Assembly (NCBI RefSeq): GCF_023206395.1
Contig: NZ_CP066149.1
Span: 2,356,001-2,420,000, forward strand
DNA from: Vibrio sp. ED004
GTDB lineage: Bacteria; Pseudomonadota; Gammaproteobacteria; Enterobacterales; Vibrionaceae
Reading direction: 5' to 3'
DNA length: 64,000 nt
The position numbers and the translations under genes were made by a program. Below, one piece after another: positions 38,171 through 48,651 of this stretch; the stretch's first letter is position 1, and each line of letters starts with the position of its first letter. The notes under the pieces were generated by a model, which was given only the letters and a program-made list of their open reading frames with translations, was not told the origin of the DNA and did no database searches.

Positions 38171-39316
38171 TTAAGCAGTAAGAGCTAACACGCTACCAGG
38201 CAGTACAAGGAATACCGCAACAAGGTAACCAGCCACTACAGCTTTATTCTTCACAGCCATGTCTGAAATCAAGTCAGCTGCTTTAACTGGTAGTTCACGC
38301 AGGAACGGAATACCGAAGATGAATACCGTTGCCATGATGTTGAACACCAAGTGTACTAGAGCAATCTGTAGTGCGAATACTGCGAACTCACCAGATACTG
38401 CTGTTGCTGCAAGTAGAGCGGTAATACATGTACCGATGTTTGCGCCCAGAGTGAATGGGTAAACGTCACGTACTTTAAGAACACCTGAACCTACTAGCGG
38501 AACCATCAAGCTTGTTGTCGTTGAAGAAGACTGAACAAGGATAGTAACGATAGAGCCAGAAGCGATACCGTGGATTGGACCACGACCGATTGCGTTCTTT
38601 AGAATCTCACGAGCACGGCCAACCATTAGGCTCTTCATTAGCTTACCCATTACTGTGATAGCTACGAAGATAGTCGCGATACCAAGAACGATAAGCATGA
38701 TGCCGCCAACAGTGTCGCCAAATGTTGATAGTGGCTCTTTAATCGCGCTTACTACAGGTTTAGTGATTGGCTTGATGAAGTTAAGACCCTTCATGCTCAT
38801 ATCACCTGTTGCTAGCATTGGAGATACTAACCAGTGAGAAATCTTCTCTAGAATACCAAACGCCATCTCTAGTGGTAGGAAGATAGCAACGGCTAATAGG
38901 TTAAAGAAGTCGTGAATGGTCGCACTTGCGAATGCACGCTTGAACTCTTCTTTACAACGAACATGACCAAGACTAACTAGCGTATTGGTTACCGTAGTAC
39001 CAATGTTTGCACCCATGATCATAGGGATTGCTAGCTCAACAGGTAAACCACCTGCCACAAGGCCAACGATAATTGAAGTAACTGTACTTGATGACTGAAT
39101 AAGTGCTGTTGCCACTAAACCAATCATTAAGCCTGCAACTGGGTGTGAAGCAAATTCAAAAAGAACCTTTGCTTGCTCGCCTGTTGCCCATTTGAAGCCT
39201 GTACCAACCATTGAAACTGAAAGTAATAGTAGGTAAAGCATGAATGCCAAGTTAGCCCAGCGTAGCCAACGAGTTGTGCTCGAGATAGGCGCTGCTGCAG
39301 TAGTAGCTTGGTTCAT
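38171..39316 (-). CDS. nptA: Na+/phosphate cotransporter NptA
   Basis: A 381-residue inner-membrane protein of the NaPi-II family with about 8-9 hydrophobic segments. The two inverted halves each carry the QSSST motif (LIQSSSTVTSI, LVQSSSTTTSL) and a GANIGT motif, the signature of this fold. It resembles NptA of V. cholerae, a sodium-driven phosphate importer, and lies beside nhaR and hlyU as there. I see no Pho box upstream. Confidence 0.9.
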   Translation of the reverse strand: MNQATTAAAPISSTTRWLRWANLAFMLYLLLLSVSMVGTGFKWATGEQAKVLFEFASHPVAGLMIGLVATALIQSSSTVTSIIVGLVAGGLPVELAIPMIMGANIGTTVTNTLVSLGHVRCKEEFKRAFASATIHDFFNLLAVAIFLPLEMAFGILEKISHWLVSPMLATGDMSMKGLNFIKPITKPVVSAIKEPLSTFGDTVGGIMLIVLGIATIFVAITVMGKLMKSLMVGRAREILKNAIGRGPIHGIASGSIVTILVQSSSTTTSLMVPLVGSGVLKVRDVYPFTLGANIGTCITALLAATAVSGEFAVFALQIALVHLVFNIMATVFIFGIPFLRELPVKAADLISDMAVKNKAVVAGYLVAVFLVLPGSVLALTA

Positions 39317-39705
39317 AATGTTTTCTCCATTGGACCGTTTAAGTCTGTGTTTGGTCTGTTTGTTTAATCTGAGCGTGATGTTAGAGGGGAAATATTTCAG
39401 TAATATTACATTTTGGTTTAGGTAAGACTTTTTTGTGATGATTTACTCTTTAAATATTCCTACAGCTAATGTGGTTATTTTAAGTGTCTGTTTTTAAATG
39501 AATTTAAAAGGTGTTTCTATAGGTGATATAGATCTTAAAAGTTAGAAAAAAATTGAAAATAATCGCTCAAATATTACATTATGAAATCACACACTTCGAA
39601 AAAATAAGTGGTAACTAGAGTTTAAGTTAGGTTTTTCCGAGTTTGTTGAGTGGGAGTGTCATATTTGATATAAAAGGGTATCTACTCCTTTATTACGGCA
39701 CACCT
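39317..39705. other. Intergenic region between divergent nptA and nhaR
   Basis: 389 AT-rich bases without a gene. An 11-base direct repeat AATATTACATT occurs at 39402-39412 and 39570-39580. No terminator, riboswitch or Pho box seen. Confidence 0.45.
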
Positions 39706-40596
39706 ATGTCGCACCTCAACTATAACCATCTTTATTACTTCTGGATGGTCTGCAAGCAAGGCTCTGTTACCAAAGCGGCAGAAGCTTTATTTCTCACTCC
39801 TCAAACGGTAACGGGTCAGATAAAAGCATTAGAAGAGCGAATGGACGGCAAGCTGACCAAGCGCAACGGACGTAGTGTTGAGCCAACAGAGCTTGGGCAG
39901 CTGGTCTTTAAGTATGCTGACCGCATGTTTGGCCTGAGTTATGAAATGCTCGATATCGTGAATTACAGCCAGCACTCCAATATTCTGTTTGATGTGGGTG
40001 TAGCGGATGCGCTGTCAAAAAGGCTCGTGAGCAAGATCTTAATGTCGACGATTCCAGAAGATAACAGTATCCACCTTCGCTGTTTTGAATCGACTCACGA
40101 AATGCTCCTTGAGCAACTCTCTCAACATAAGCTCGATATGATTTTGTCTGACTGTCCGGTGGATTCTAGCCAAAGCCCGGGCTTGTTTAGCAAGAAGCTG
40201 GGTGAGAGTGGCATGAGCTTTTTCAGTTCAGGCAAGGTTGAAGGCGTTAACTTCCCGGCAGTATTAGAACAAAGGAAGCTTTTGATCCCAGGTAGCCGAA
40301 CCTCTATGGGACGTAAAGTGCTGCAATGGTTTGATAGACAAGGGCTTAAACCTGATATTTTGGGTGAGTTTGATGATGCGGCATTGATGAAAGCATTTGC
40401 TCGTTATCATCATGACGCTATTTTCTTGGCACCGACGCTGTATATGTCTGAAGTGGAAGAAGATACTTCGCTGCAATTATTGGGTGGTATTGAAGAGCTA
40501 AAAGAGGAGTACTACGTCATATTTGCTGAGAGGATGATCCAACATCCAGCAGTTAAAAACGTATGTGACGCAGATTTTAGCAAATTGTTCGAGTGA
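39706..40596 (+). CDS. nhaR: LysR-family activator NhaR
   Basis: A 296-residue LysR-type regulator. The start [28 protein letters not shown] and the helix-turn-helix [21 protein letters not shown] match NhaR, which in E. coli senses sodium and activates nhaA. The open frame extends 21 codons upstream but MSHLNYNH is the conserved start. Unlike E. coli, no nhaA lies next to it; nptA, another sodium-coupled transporter, is divergent. hlyU is downstream on the same strand. Confidence 0.92.
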   Translation: MSHLNYNHLYYFWMVCKQGSVTKAAEALFLTPQTVTGQIKALEERMDGKLTKRNGRSVEPTELGQLVFKYADRMFGLSYEMLDIVNYSQHSNILFDVGVADALSKRLVSKILMSTIPEDNSIHLRCFESTHEMLLEQLSQHKLDMILSDCPVDSSQSPGLFSKKLGESGMSFFSSGKVEGVNFPAVLEQRKLLIPGSRTSMGRKVLQWFDRQGLKPDILGEFDDAALMKAFARYHHDAIFLAPTLYMSEVEEDTSLQLLGGIEELKEEYYVIFAERMIQHPAVKNVCDADFSKLFE

Positions 40597-40614
40597 GATA
40601 GTTTGTTAATGAAT

Positions 40615-40629
40615 TGATATCGATTATCA
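40615..40629. promoter_or_regulatory. Fur-type box upstream of hlyU
   Basis: TGATATCGATTATCA matches 12 of 14 specified bases of the 7-1-7 Fur core TGATAAT-N-ATTATCA. It lies 68 bases before the hlyU start. Confidence 0.5.
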
Positions 40630-40696
40630 TAACTCCGCAATATGCCGGAAATACTGATAGCCCGTAGTTGGCGAAAAGGTTGTAGGGAGCCAAACT

Positions 40697-40990
40697 ATGA
40701 ACTTAAAAGAGATGGAGAAGAACTCAGCACAAGCTGTGATTCTACTCAAAGCCATGGCCAACGAGCGTCGCTTACAGATCTTATGCCTATTACATGGTAC
40801 TGAACTGTCGGTTGGGGAGTTGTGTGGCAAGTTGGAACTGAGTCAGTCTGCTTTATCTCAACATCTTGCTTGGTTGAGAAGAGATGGTTTGGTCGAAACT
40901 CGCAAAGAAGCTCAGACTGTGTATTACACATTGAGCAGTGAAGAAGTAAAAGCGATGATTAACCTACTGCATGGTATTTACTGCAAGTAG
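40697..40990 (+). CDS. hlyU: ArsR/SmtB-family virulence regulator HlyU
   Basis: A 97-residue winged-helix protein: NERRLQILCLLHGTELSVGELCGKLELSQSALSQHLAWLRRDGLVETRKEAQTVYY covers the whole fold, with recognition helix SQSALSQHLAWL. It matches HlyU of pathogenic vibrios, which relieves H-NS silencing at haemolysin and toxin genes. No metal-binding Cys motif is evident; Cys near residues 30 and 38 may sense redox. AGGGAG precedes the ATG. Place after nhaR is as in V. cholerae. Confidence 0.92.
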   Translation: MNLKEMEKNSAQAVILLKAMANERRLQILCLLHGTELSVGELCGKLELSQSALSQHLAWLRRDGLVETRKEAQTVYYTLSSEEVKAMINLLHGIYCK

Positions 40991-41205
40991 CTTATTACTG
41001 ATGAGGGAGATGATTTCTTGTCAGGGATAAGGTCGACACAAGGAAGTGTCAGTATTTCACGTCGAACGTTAATCCTGAACAGCTTGTTTTCCTATCGACT
41101 TATTCTGTTTATTGAAAAGCCGGTTCGGTGAATAAGCAAAACTGTTTTCAGTGAGTAAAGTCGCTTTTAGTCAGTAAATAGCAGCGTTACTCAAAATTTA
41201 GATAT

Positions 41206-41233
41206 AAAAAAACCGGCCTAGGCCGGTTTTTTT
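41206..41233. terminator. Bidirectional terminator between hlyU and rpsT
   Basis: A 13-base perfect stem (AAAAAAACCGGCC and complement) with a TA centre. Confidence 0.88.
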
Positions 41234-41259
41234 CGTTTTGCGTTGTAATCAAATTTCTA

Positions 41260-41520
41260 TTAAAGAGCTTTGATTGCAGCAGCGAAACGAGACTTATGAC
41301 GTGCAGCTTTATTCTTATGAATAAGGCCTTTAGTCGCCATACGGTCAAGAAGTGGTGTAACTTCTACAAGAGCAGCAGTTGCAGCTTCTTTATCACCAGC
41401 TGCGATAGCTGCGATAGTCTTTTTCATGTAAGTGCGCATCATAGAACGACGGCTAGCATTGTGCTGGCGACGTTTCTCAGCTTGGATAGCGCGCTTCTTA
41501 GCAGATTTACTGTTTGCCAA
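41260..41520 (-). CDS. rpsT: 30S ribosomal protein S20
   Basis: An 86-residue basic protein, [25 protein letters not shown] at the start, typical of S20. The codon at the conserved first position is TTG, with GGGAG upstream on the minus strand. E. coli rpsT also starts at UUG, a weak start linked to autoregulation by S20. The ATG five codons upstream would add a non-conserved MGVRP and overlap the ribosome binding site, so TTG is preferred. Confidence 0.95.
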   Translation of the reverse strand: MANSKSAKKRAIQAEKRRQHNASRRSMMRTYMKKTIAAIAAGDKEAATAALVEVTPLLDRMATKGLIHKNKAARHKSRFAAAIKAL

Positions 41521-41771
41521 GGGTCTAACTCCCAAAAACTTAGTTCGGTGACAATTTAAGGGCGAGGACTATCCCTCATTAGCGCTTAATTGTCAAATGA
41601 TTTGTGCAAAAACCAATCGTAGCCAAACAAACTTTGGTATGGAAAGGTCATCGCGGTTAAGATGGCGGGGATTCTAACAGCATTTTTAGACCAATGCTAA
41701 TAAATATGCTTCTTAGGATAGGATAGTATTTATCCTCGCTTGAAAGTAATCAACTAGTGTCAGAGGTTTCT

Positions 41772-43334
41772 GTGAGTAAACGACTATTAAAGTCAGGCCT
41801 GATTGTCAGTGCTATGACTTTTGTTTCCCGTGTATTGGGGCTAGTACGTGATGTAGTAGTAGCAAATTTGATGGGGGCAGGAGCGAGTGCCGACGTATTT
41901 TTCTTCGCTAACAAAATCCCTAATTTCTTACGTCGACTTTTTGCAGAAGGTGCGTTTTCTCAAGCGTTTGTTCCTGTATTAACGGAATATCACGCGGCAG
42001 GTGATAAAGATAAGACTCGAGATTTAATTGCTAAGGTGTCTGGTACGCTCGGGGTTTTAGTGTCTATCGTGACGGTTATCGGGGTCTTGGGCTCTGGTGT
42101 GATCACCGCGATGTTTGGTGCAGGTTGGTTTATCGACTGGTTGAATGATGGCCCTGCGGCGCCTAAATTTGAGCTGGCGAGCTTCATGCTCAAGATTACC
42201 TTTCCTTATTTATGGTTTATCACCTTTGTTGCTTTATCTGGTGCGATTCTTAATACATTAGGTAAATTTGCGGTCTCTTCTTTTACCCCCGTGTTCTTGA
42301 ACGTAATGATCATCGGCGCAGCGTGGTTTATCTCTCCTAATCTAGAACAGCCTGAAATCGGCTTGGCTATCGGTGTATTCCTCGGTGGCTTAATCCAATT
42401 CCTATTCCAAATGCCTTTCTTAATAAAAGCGGGTGTGTTGGTTAAGCCGAAGTGGGGCTGGAGAGATCCGGGCGTCGTTAAGATCCGCACATTAATGATC
42501 CCCGCTCTGTTTGGTGTGTCTGTTAGCCAAATCAACTTACTGTTTGATACCTTCATTGCCAGTTTCCTAGCAACGGGCTCTATCAGTTGGTTGTACTACT
42601 CAGACCGCTTACTTGAATTCCCATTAGGGTTGTTTGGTATTGCGATTGCGACGGTGATTCTTCCTGCTTTATCTCGTAAGCACGTAGACGCTCAAGGGGA
42701 AGGGTTCGCACATACCATGGACTGGGGCGTACGCATGGTGTTGCTGCTTGGTATTCCTGCGATGTTAGGTCTTATCGTTTTAGCTAAACCTATGTTAATG
42801 GTGCTCTTCATGCGTGGTGAGTTCTCTCCACACGATGTACAGCAGGCATCAATGTCATTGGTTGCTTACGCATCTGGCTTGCTTAACTTCATGCTGATAA
42901 AAGTATTGGCTCCGGGTTACTACTCTCGCCAAGATACGAAAACACCGGTTAAGTACGGCATTATCGCTATGGTGACCAATATGGTGTTTAACGCGATCTT
43001 TGCTTATTTCTATGGTTATGTTGGCTTGGCGATTGCGACCGCATTGTCAGCCTTTGTGAATATGGCCTTGTTATATAGAGGATTACATCTTGCGGGTGTA
43101 TATCAATTAACGAAGACAACCTTATTGTTCAGTGCCAAATTGATTCTCTCGGGTGTGGTGATGGTAGCCGCTATTTTATGGCAGCTGGATAATATGCAAC
43201 ATTGGCTTGAATGGAGCTTTAGCCAGAGAGCGCTGACATTAACAGGCTTGATTGGACTTGGTGGCTTTGTTTATATTGTTTCGGTACTGATTTTAGGTAT
43301 CCGAGTAAAACATTTAAAAGCAGCGACAGATTAA
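41772..43334 (+). CDS. murJ: Lipid II flippase MurJ (MviN)
   Basis: A 520-residue inner-membrane protein of the MOP superfamily with about 14 hydrophobic segments. The conserved start SRVLGLVRDVVVANLMGAG, then FFFANKIPNFLRRLFAEGAFSQAFVPVL, identifies MurJ, which moves lipid II to the periplasmic face. The frame opens at GTG 41757, but GTG 41772 (MSKRLLKSG) has GAGG at the right distance. It is divergent from rpsT; ribF follows, as in many gammaproteobacteria. Confidence 0.95.
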   Translation: MSKRLLKSGLIVSAMTFVSRVLGLVRDVVVANLMGAGASADVFFFANKIPNFLRRLFAEGAFSQAFVPVLTEYHAAGDKDKTRDLIAKVSGTLGVLVSIVTVIGVLGSGVITAMFGAGWFIDWLNDGPAAPKFELASFMLKITFPYLWFITFVALSGAILNTLGKFAVSSFTPVFLNVMIIGAAWFISPNLEQPEIGLAIGVFLGGLIQFLFQMPFLIKAGVLVKPKWGWRDPGVVKIRTLMIPALFGVSVSQINLLFDTFIASFLATGSISWLYYSDRLLEFPLGLFGIAIATVILPALSRKHVDAQGEGFAHTMDWGVRMVLLLGIPAMLGLIVLAKPMLMVLFMRGEFSPHDVQQASMSLVAYASGLLNFMLIKVLAPGYYSRQDTKTPVKYGIIAMVTNMVFNAIFAYFYGYVGLAIATALSAFVNMALLYRGLHLAGVYQLTKTTLLFSAKLILSGVVMVAAILWQLDNMQHWLEWSFSQRALTLTGLIGLGGFVYIVSVLILGIRVKHLKAATD

Positions 43335-43404
43335 TACTGATTAGTATATAATCCGTCGGTTTCACACAATAAATGATGCAAATAACAGGTTTTAGCTGAT
43401 CATA

Positions 43405-44340
43405 ATGGAACTGATCCGAGGTATACACAATATTAAAGCGCAGCATCATGGCTGTGTATTAACCATAGGTAACTTCGATGGTGTTCATTTAGGACATCAA
43501 GAGGTTCTGAGTCAGGTTTCTAAACAAGCTGCAGCATTAGGGCTACCTTCTGTTGTTATGACGTTTGAGCCGCAGCCTATGGAGCTGTTTGCCCGAGATA
43601 GAGCGCCAGCACGTTTAACTCGCTTACGCGATAAGTACGTGCAACTGAGCAAGCTGGATATCAGTCGTTTATTGTGTGTCAATTTTAATCAGTATTTTGC
43701 AAGTTTATCCGCAGAAGCATTCATTAAAAATCTTTTGGTTGATAAGCTTGGTGTGAAGTTCTTGGTGGTTGGTGACGATTTTTGCTTTGGCAAAGGCCGC
43801 ACTGGTAATTTCGCTATGCTTAAAGAAGCGGGCGAAAAGTATGGTTTTGAGGTGGTAAGCACCCAAAGTTATTGCTTAAACCAATTACGAGTCAGCAGTA
43901 CTGAGATACGAAATGCATTAGCGGTCGATGACTTGGCTGCAAGTGCTACCATGTTAGGACGTGATTACAGTATTAGTGGTCGTGTGTCCCATGGTCGTAA
44001 ACTGGGGAGAACCATAGGTTTCCCTACCGCTAATATTCCATTAAAGCGTTGTGTTTCTCCTGTATCGGGAGTGTATGTTGTTGAAGCATTGGATATCGAC
44101 GGGGTTCCTGTCGGTGGCGTTGCTAATATTGGACAACGACCAACAGTTAATGGTGTAAGGCAGCAATTAGAAGTGCACTTTTTTGACTTTAAAGCCAATT
44201 TGTATGGTAAACAGTTAGAAGTACGACTTTTGCACAAACTGCGCGACGAGATAAAATTTGAATCGTTCGACGCATTAAAGAATCAAATAGAATTGGATGC
44301 TGAAGCCGCAAGGGTGTGGCTGCTTCAGCTAAAGAATTAA
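43405..44340 (+). CDS. ribF: Bifunctional riboflavin kinase / FAD synthetase
   Basis: A 311-residue enzyme. The N-terminal FMN adenylyltransferase domain has TIGNFDGVHLGHQ and VVGDDFCFGKGRTGN; the C-terminal flavokinase domain has GRVSHGRKLGRTIGFPTANI and NIGQRPTVNG. It turns riboflavin into FMN and FAD. Length equals E. coli RibF (313). ileS begins 63 bases on, as in E. coli. Confidence 0.96.
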   Translation: MELIRGIHNIKAQHHGCVLTIGNFDGVHLGHQEVLSQVSKQAAALGLPSVVMTFEPQPMELFARDRAPARLTRLRDKYVQLSKLDISRLLCVNFNQYFASLSAEAFIKNLLVDKLGVKFLVVGDDFCFGKGRTGNFAMLKEAGEKYGFEVVSTQSYCLNQLRVSSTEIRNALAVDDLAASATMLGRDYSISGRVSHGRKLGRTIGFPTANIPLKRCVSPVSGVYVVEALDIDGVPVGGVANIGQRPTVNGVRQQLEVHFFDFKANLYGKQLEVRLLHKLRDEIKFESFDALKNQIELDAEAARVWLLQLKN

Positions 44341-44403
44341 TCGGATGATTCCACCGATTAACATAATGTCTAACTTCGCCCAATATAACGGAATTAAGAA
44401 TCG

Positions 44404-47262
44404 ATGAGTGATTATAAAGATACCCTGAACTTACCAGAAACAGGGTTCCCAATGCGCGGCAATCTGGCAAATCGTGAGCCAGAAATGCTTAAGCGTTGGT
44501 ACAAAGAAGATCTTTACGGCGAAATCCGTAAGGCAAAGAAAGGTAAAAAATCTTTCGTACTGCATGATGGCCCTCCATACGCGAACGGCGATATTCACAT
44601 TGGCCACGCGCTGAATAAGATTCTTAAAGACATTATTATTAAATCTAAGACCCTTTCTGGTTTTGATGCACCGTACATCCCTGGTTGGGACTGTCACGGT
44701 CTTCCAATCGAGCTAATGGTTGAGAAGAAGAAAGGTAAGCCTGGTCAGAAGATTTCGGCTGCTGAATTCCGCGAAGAGTGTCGTAAGTACGCTGCGGGCC
44801 AAGTTGAAGGTCAGAAAGAGAGCTTCAAACGTCTTGGTATCATGGGCGAGTGGGACAAACCTTACCGCACTATGGATTTTGGCACAGAAGCGAACATCAT
44901 TCGTTCTCTAGGTAAAATCGCAGATAAAGGTCATCTTCTTAAAGGTTTCAAACCAGTTCACTGGTGTACTGACTGTGGTTCTGCTCTGGCTGAAGCTGAA
45001 GTTGAATACAAAGATAAAGTTTCTCCATCTATCGATGTGAAATTTACTGCAGCTGACGAAGCGGCGCTTCTAGATAAATTTACTCTAGCTGAAGGCCACG
45101 CGGGTCAGGGCGAAATCTCTATCGTTATCTGGACAACAACACCATGGACTCTGCCAGCTAACCGCGCAGTATGTCTACGTGATGATCTTGAATACGTGCT
45201 TATCCAAGTTGAAGCGAATGGCGACCAGCCTGCTCAACGTATCGTTGTTGCTTCTGAACTAGCAAAAGACGTAATGGATCGTGCAGGTATCGAGCACTTC
45301 CATAACCTTGGTTTTGCTACTGGTGCTGATCTTGAGCTTTCTCAGTTCAACCACCCGTTCTACGACTTTACTGTTCCAGCTGTTCTTGGTGACCACGTTA
45401 CAACGGATTCAGGTACTGGTGTGGTTCACACAGCGCCTGGTCACGGTCAAGAGGATTTCGTGGTTGGTAAGAAGTACAACCTAGAAATCGCTAACCCAGT
45501 AGGCTCAAACGGCGTTTACCTGCCAGATACTGAGCTATTTGCTGGTCAGCATGTATTCAAAGCGAACGATTCTGTTTTAGAAGTTCTAAAAGAGAAAGGT
45601 GCACTTCTGCATCACCACGCTTACGAGCACAGCTACCCACACTGTTGGAGACATAAAACTCCAATCATCTTCCGTGCAACACCACAATGGTTCATCTCTA
45701 TGGATCAAGCTGGCCTACGTGCAAAAGCACTAGAGTCAACTAAGAATGTTGAGTGGATGCCGGAGTGGGGTCAAAGCCGTATCGAAGGTATGATCGAAGG
45801 TCGCCCTGAGTGGTGTATCTCTCGTCAACGTACTTGGGGTGTGCCAATTGCTCTGTTCGTTCATAAAGAAACGTCAGAACTTCACCCTGATAGCCCAGCA
45901 CTTATTGAAAAAGTAGCGAAGCTAGTTGAAGAGAAAGGCATTCAAGCTTGGTGGGATGTAGACGCTGCTGAACTTATGGGCGCAGAAGACGCTGATAAGT
46001 ACGAAAAAGTAATGGATACACTAGACGTATGGTTCGACTCAGGTGTTACGCACTTCTCTGTTGTTGATTCTCGTGAAGAATACAACGGCAACAGTGCTGA
46101 TCTTTACCTTGAGGGTTCAGACCAACACCGTGGCTGGTTCCAGTCTTCTCTAATTTCATCTATCGCGATGAAAGACGAAGCACCATACAAGCAAGTACTA
46201 ACTCACGGTTTCGTGGTTGATGGTAACGGCCGTAAGATGTCTAAATCTATCGGTAACGTTGTTGCACCTAAAGATGTAACCAACAAGCTAGGTGCAGACA
46301 TTCTGCGTCTATGGGTTGCTTCTACAGACTACACGGGTGAAGTTGCGGTTTCTGATGAAATCCTGAAGCGTTCAGCTGATGCTTACCGTCGTATTCGTAA
46401 CACAGCTCGTTTCTTCCTAGCGAACCTGAACGGTTTCAACCCTGAAACTGACCTAGTTCCTGCTGAAGAGATGGTTGCACTTGATCGCTGGGCTGTTGGC
46501 CGTGCTCAAGCTGCACAAGAAGAGATCGTTAAAGCATACGGTGAGTACAACACTCACGGTGTAACTCAGCGTCTAATGCAGTTCTGTTCTATCGAAATGG
46601 GTTCTTTCTACCTAGACGTAATCAAAGACCGTCAGTACACAGCAAAGCAGGGCAGCCATGCTCAACGTAGCTGTCAGACTGCGCTTTACTACATCGTAGA
46701 AGCTCTAGTTCGTTGGATGGCACCTATCATGTCGTTCACTGCAGATGAAATCTGGAACGAGATGCCAAGCTCTTTACCAACTGGAGAGCAACGCGACAAG
46801 TTCGTATTCACTGATGAGTGGTTCGAAGGTCTATTTGGTCTTGCTGAAGGCGAAGAGCTAAGCAACGAATTCTGGGCTGAAATCCAAACCGTTCGTGGCG
46901 CAGTGAACAAGCTTCTTGAAGACGCTCGTAAAGAGAAAACAATCGGTGGTGCTCTGCAAGCTGAAGTGACTCTATACGCTGACGACGCACTAGCGGCTAA
47001 GATCAACAAGCTAGAAGATGAGCTACGTTTCGTACTTATCACTTCTGCTGCGGTTGTTAAGCCACTAAGCGAGAAGTCTGATGCAGCTCAAGCGACAGAC
47101 GTTGAAGGTCTATTTGTTGAAGTAGCAGCGACTGAAGCTGAGAAGTGTGACCGTTGCTGGCACCACACTCCAGATGTAGGCACTATCGAAGGTCACGAGA
47201 AAGTTTGTGGTCGTTGTGTGTCGAACATTGACGGTGAAGGCGAAGTGCGTAAATTCGCATAA
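44404..47262 (+). CDS. ileS: Isoleucyl-tRNA synthetase
   Basis: A 952-residue class Ia synthetase. The HIGH motif is in [16 protein letters not shown] near residue 60 and KMSKS in [12 protein letters not shown] near 605. The editing domain ([12 protein letters not shown], then [16 protein letters not shown]) lies between. The C-terminal zinc site reads CDRCWHH...CGRCVSN. Codon use is strongly biased to preferred codons, as for a highly expressed gene. Followed by a hairpin and lspA. Confidence 0.97.
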   Translation: MSDYKDTLNLPETGFPMRGNLANREPEMLKRWYKEDLYGEIRKAKKGKKSFVLHDGPPYANGDIHIGHALNKILKDIIIKSKTLSGFDAPYIPGWDCHGLPIELMVEKKKGKPGQKISAAEFREECRKYAAGQVEGQKESFKRLGIMGEWDKPYRTMDFGTEANIIRSLGKIADKGHLLKGFKPVHWCTDCGSALAEAEVEYKDKVSPSIDVKFTAADEAALLDKFTLAEGHAGQGEISIVIWTTTPWTLPANRAVCLRDDLEYVLIQVEANGDQPAQRIVVASELAKDVMDRAGIEHFHNLGFATGADLELSQFNHPFYDFTVPAVLGDHVTTDSGTGVVHTAPGHGQEDFVVGKKYNLEIANPVGSNGVYLPDTELFAGQHVFKANDSVLEVLKEKGALLHHHAYEHSYPHCWRHKTPIIFRATPQWFISMDQAGLRAKALESTKNVEWMPEWGQSRIEGMIEGRPEWCISRQRTWGVPIALFVHKETSELHPDSPALIEKVAKLVEEKGIQAWWDVDAAELMGAEDADKYEKVMDTLDVWFDSGVTHFSVVDSREEYNGNSADLYLEGSDQHRGWFQSSLISSIAMKDEAPYKQVLTHGFVVDGNGRKMSKSIGNVVAPKDVTNKLGADILRLWVASTDYTGEVAVSDEILKRSADAYRRIRNTARFFLANLNGFNPETDLVPAEEMVALDRWAVGRAQAAQEEIVKAYGEYNTHGVTQRLMQFCSIEMGSFYLDVIKDRQYTAKQGSHAQRSCQTALYYIVEALVRWMAPIMSFTADEIWNEMPSSLPTGEQRDKFVFTDEWFEGLFGLAEGEELSNEFWAEIQTVRGAVNKLLEDARKEKTIGGALQAEVTLYADDALAAKINKLEDELRFVLITSAAVVKPLSEKSDAAQATDVEGLFVEVAATEAEKCDRCWHHTPDVGTIEGHEKVCGRCVSNIDGEGEVRKFA

Positions 47263-47299
47263 CCGCTCAGAGAAAGACTGAACTTTTTGTAAAAATTAT

Positions 47300-47327
47300 A
47301 GCCCCAGTATCAACTGGGGTTATTTTT
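47300..47327 (+). terminator. Hairpin terminator between ileS and lspA
   Basis: AGCCCCAGT / ACTGGGGTT around ATCA, followed by ATTTTT. lspA may still be reached by read-through or have its own promoter. Confidence 0.7.
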
Positions 47328-47420
47328 AATTATAGGAAATGTGTTTCGCCAAGTTGGGTACTGATGATCACTTAAATCAGGTGAGAATGAATACCAGCTT
47401 CGTAAATACTAGGAATAGAA

Positions 47421-47921
47421 ATGAGTGAAGTTTCGTTAAAACAATCTGGTGTGCGTTGGTTATGGTTGGCTCTATTGGTCTTCCTTGCAGATATCGGCAT
47501 TAAACTTTTTGTCATGGACAACATGGGTTATGGCTGGGCAAACCGTATTGAGGTGCTGCCGTTCTTTAACTTCTTGTACGTTCATAACTACGGTGCAGCA
47601 TTTAGTTTCTTGAGCGACCAAAGTGGTTGGCAGCGTTGGTTATTTACCGGTATCGCATTTGCAGTAACGGGCATGCTGACGTACTGGATGAGCAAACTAC
47701 CAGCGACAGAAAAGTGGAACAACATCGCTTATGCAATCATCATTGGTGGTGCGGTTGGCAACGTATTTGACCGTGTAGTACACGGCTTTGTTGTCGATTA
47801 CTTAGACTTCTACTGGGGCACTTACCACTGGCCTGCATTCAACTTAGCGGATATGGGAATCTGTATCGGTGCTGCGATGATCATCCTCGATGGTTTCCGC
47901 AAGAAAGATGAAAGCAAATAG
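47421..47921 (+). CDS. lspA: Lipoprotein signal peptidase (signal peptidase II)
   Basis: A 166-residue inner-membrane aspartic protease with four hydrophobic segments. The catalytic Asp pair is seen in [22 protein letters not shown] and [11 protein letters not shown]. It cuts the signal of lipoproteins after Lgt action. It sits between ileS and fkpB, the conserved ileS-lspA-fkpB-ispH order. Confidence 0.96.
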   Translation: MSEVSLKQSGVRWLWLALLVFLADIGIKLFVMDNMGYGWANRIEVLPFFNFLYVHNYGAAFSFLSDQSGWQRWLFTGIAFAVTGMLTYWMSKLPATEKWNNIAYAIIIGGAVGNVFDRVVHGFVVDYLDFYWGTYHWPAFNLADMGICIGAAMIILDGFRKKDESK

Positions 47922-48000
47922 GCGAATAAGCCTTAAGTAAAAACGCTTTGAAATAGATTGCCTTAAAGTCAGTCTATGACTCACAGAATAGAATAGCCCT

Positions 48001-48036
48001 AAGCGCTGTCGGTTGATTCCGGTGGCGCTTTTTTTT
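48001..48036 (+). terminator. Hairpin terminator between lspA and fkpB
   Basis: AAGCGC...GCGCTT with a longer stem using three G-U pairs, followed by eight T. Confidence 0.7.
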
Positions 48037-48106
48037 ATGCTGCAACTAATATGAGAGCAAAGCAGAATGCGTTCTCAAATAATAAAAGAAGTCTAAGGAA
48101 AGTAAC

Positions 48107-48538
48107 GTGGCAGCAATTAAAAATGATTCAGCAGTAACCCTACATTTTACGATTAAGATGAAGGATGGTTCAGTTGCCGATAGTACGGAAAATATGGGCA
48201 AACCAGCGAAGTTCGTTATGGGTGATGGCAGCCTAAGCGAGAACTTCGAAGCATGCCTGCTTGGACTTGAAGAAGGCACAGAAAAGTCTATCGAACTGAA
48301 AGCGCAAGATGCGTTCGGTATGCCTAATCCAGACCATATTCACCATATGGATAAAGCAAAATTTGTTGGTGGTAATGATGTTGAAGTCGGCACCATCATG
48401 GCATTCTCTGGCCCTGACGGTATGGAAATCCCAGGTATTATTACAGATATCGCAGGTGACTCAGTGACGGTTGATTTTAATCACCCACTTGCAGGCCAAG
48501 ACGTTACGTTTGATGTCAATATCTTAGCTGTCGAATAA
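48107..48538 (+). CDS. fkpB: FKBP-type peptidyl-prolyl isomerase FkpB (SlpA)
   Basis: A 143-residue SlyD-like isomerase: VTLHFTIKMKDGSVADSTENMGKPAKFVMGDGSL is the FKBP half, and LKAQDAFGMPNPDHIHHMDKAKF starts the inserted-flap region. It lacks SlyD's His-rich tail, so it is FkpB. Starts at GTG with AAGGAAAG upstream. ispH is next, as in E. coli. Confidence 0.93.
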   Translation: MAAIKNDSAVTLHFTIKMKDGSVADSTENMGKPAKFVMGDGSLSENFEACLLGLEEGTEKSIELKAQDAFGMPNPDHIHHMDKAKFVGGNDVEVGTIMAFSGPDGMEIPGIITDIAGDSVTVDFNHPLAGQDVTFDVNILAVE

Positions 48539-48651
48539 CATCACCTTACAGCTGTGACACAACCCAGAGCTTCACTGTCTAGGCGCTTCACTGTAGAATG
48601 CGAACCTCGCTGACGGCGAACTCTATAGAAACAACCTTAGTACCGCGGTAA

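Noticed and set aside
38655..38837. Short plus-strand ORFs opposite nptA
   Set aside because: Antisense of membrane-protein codons; no start signals.
43219..43449. 76-codon minus-strand ORF over the murJ-ribF junction
   Set aside because: Antisense to two well-supported genes, no ribosome binding site or homologous features.
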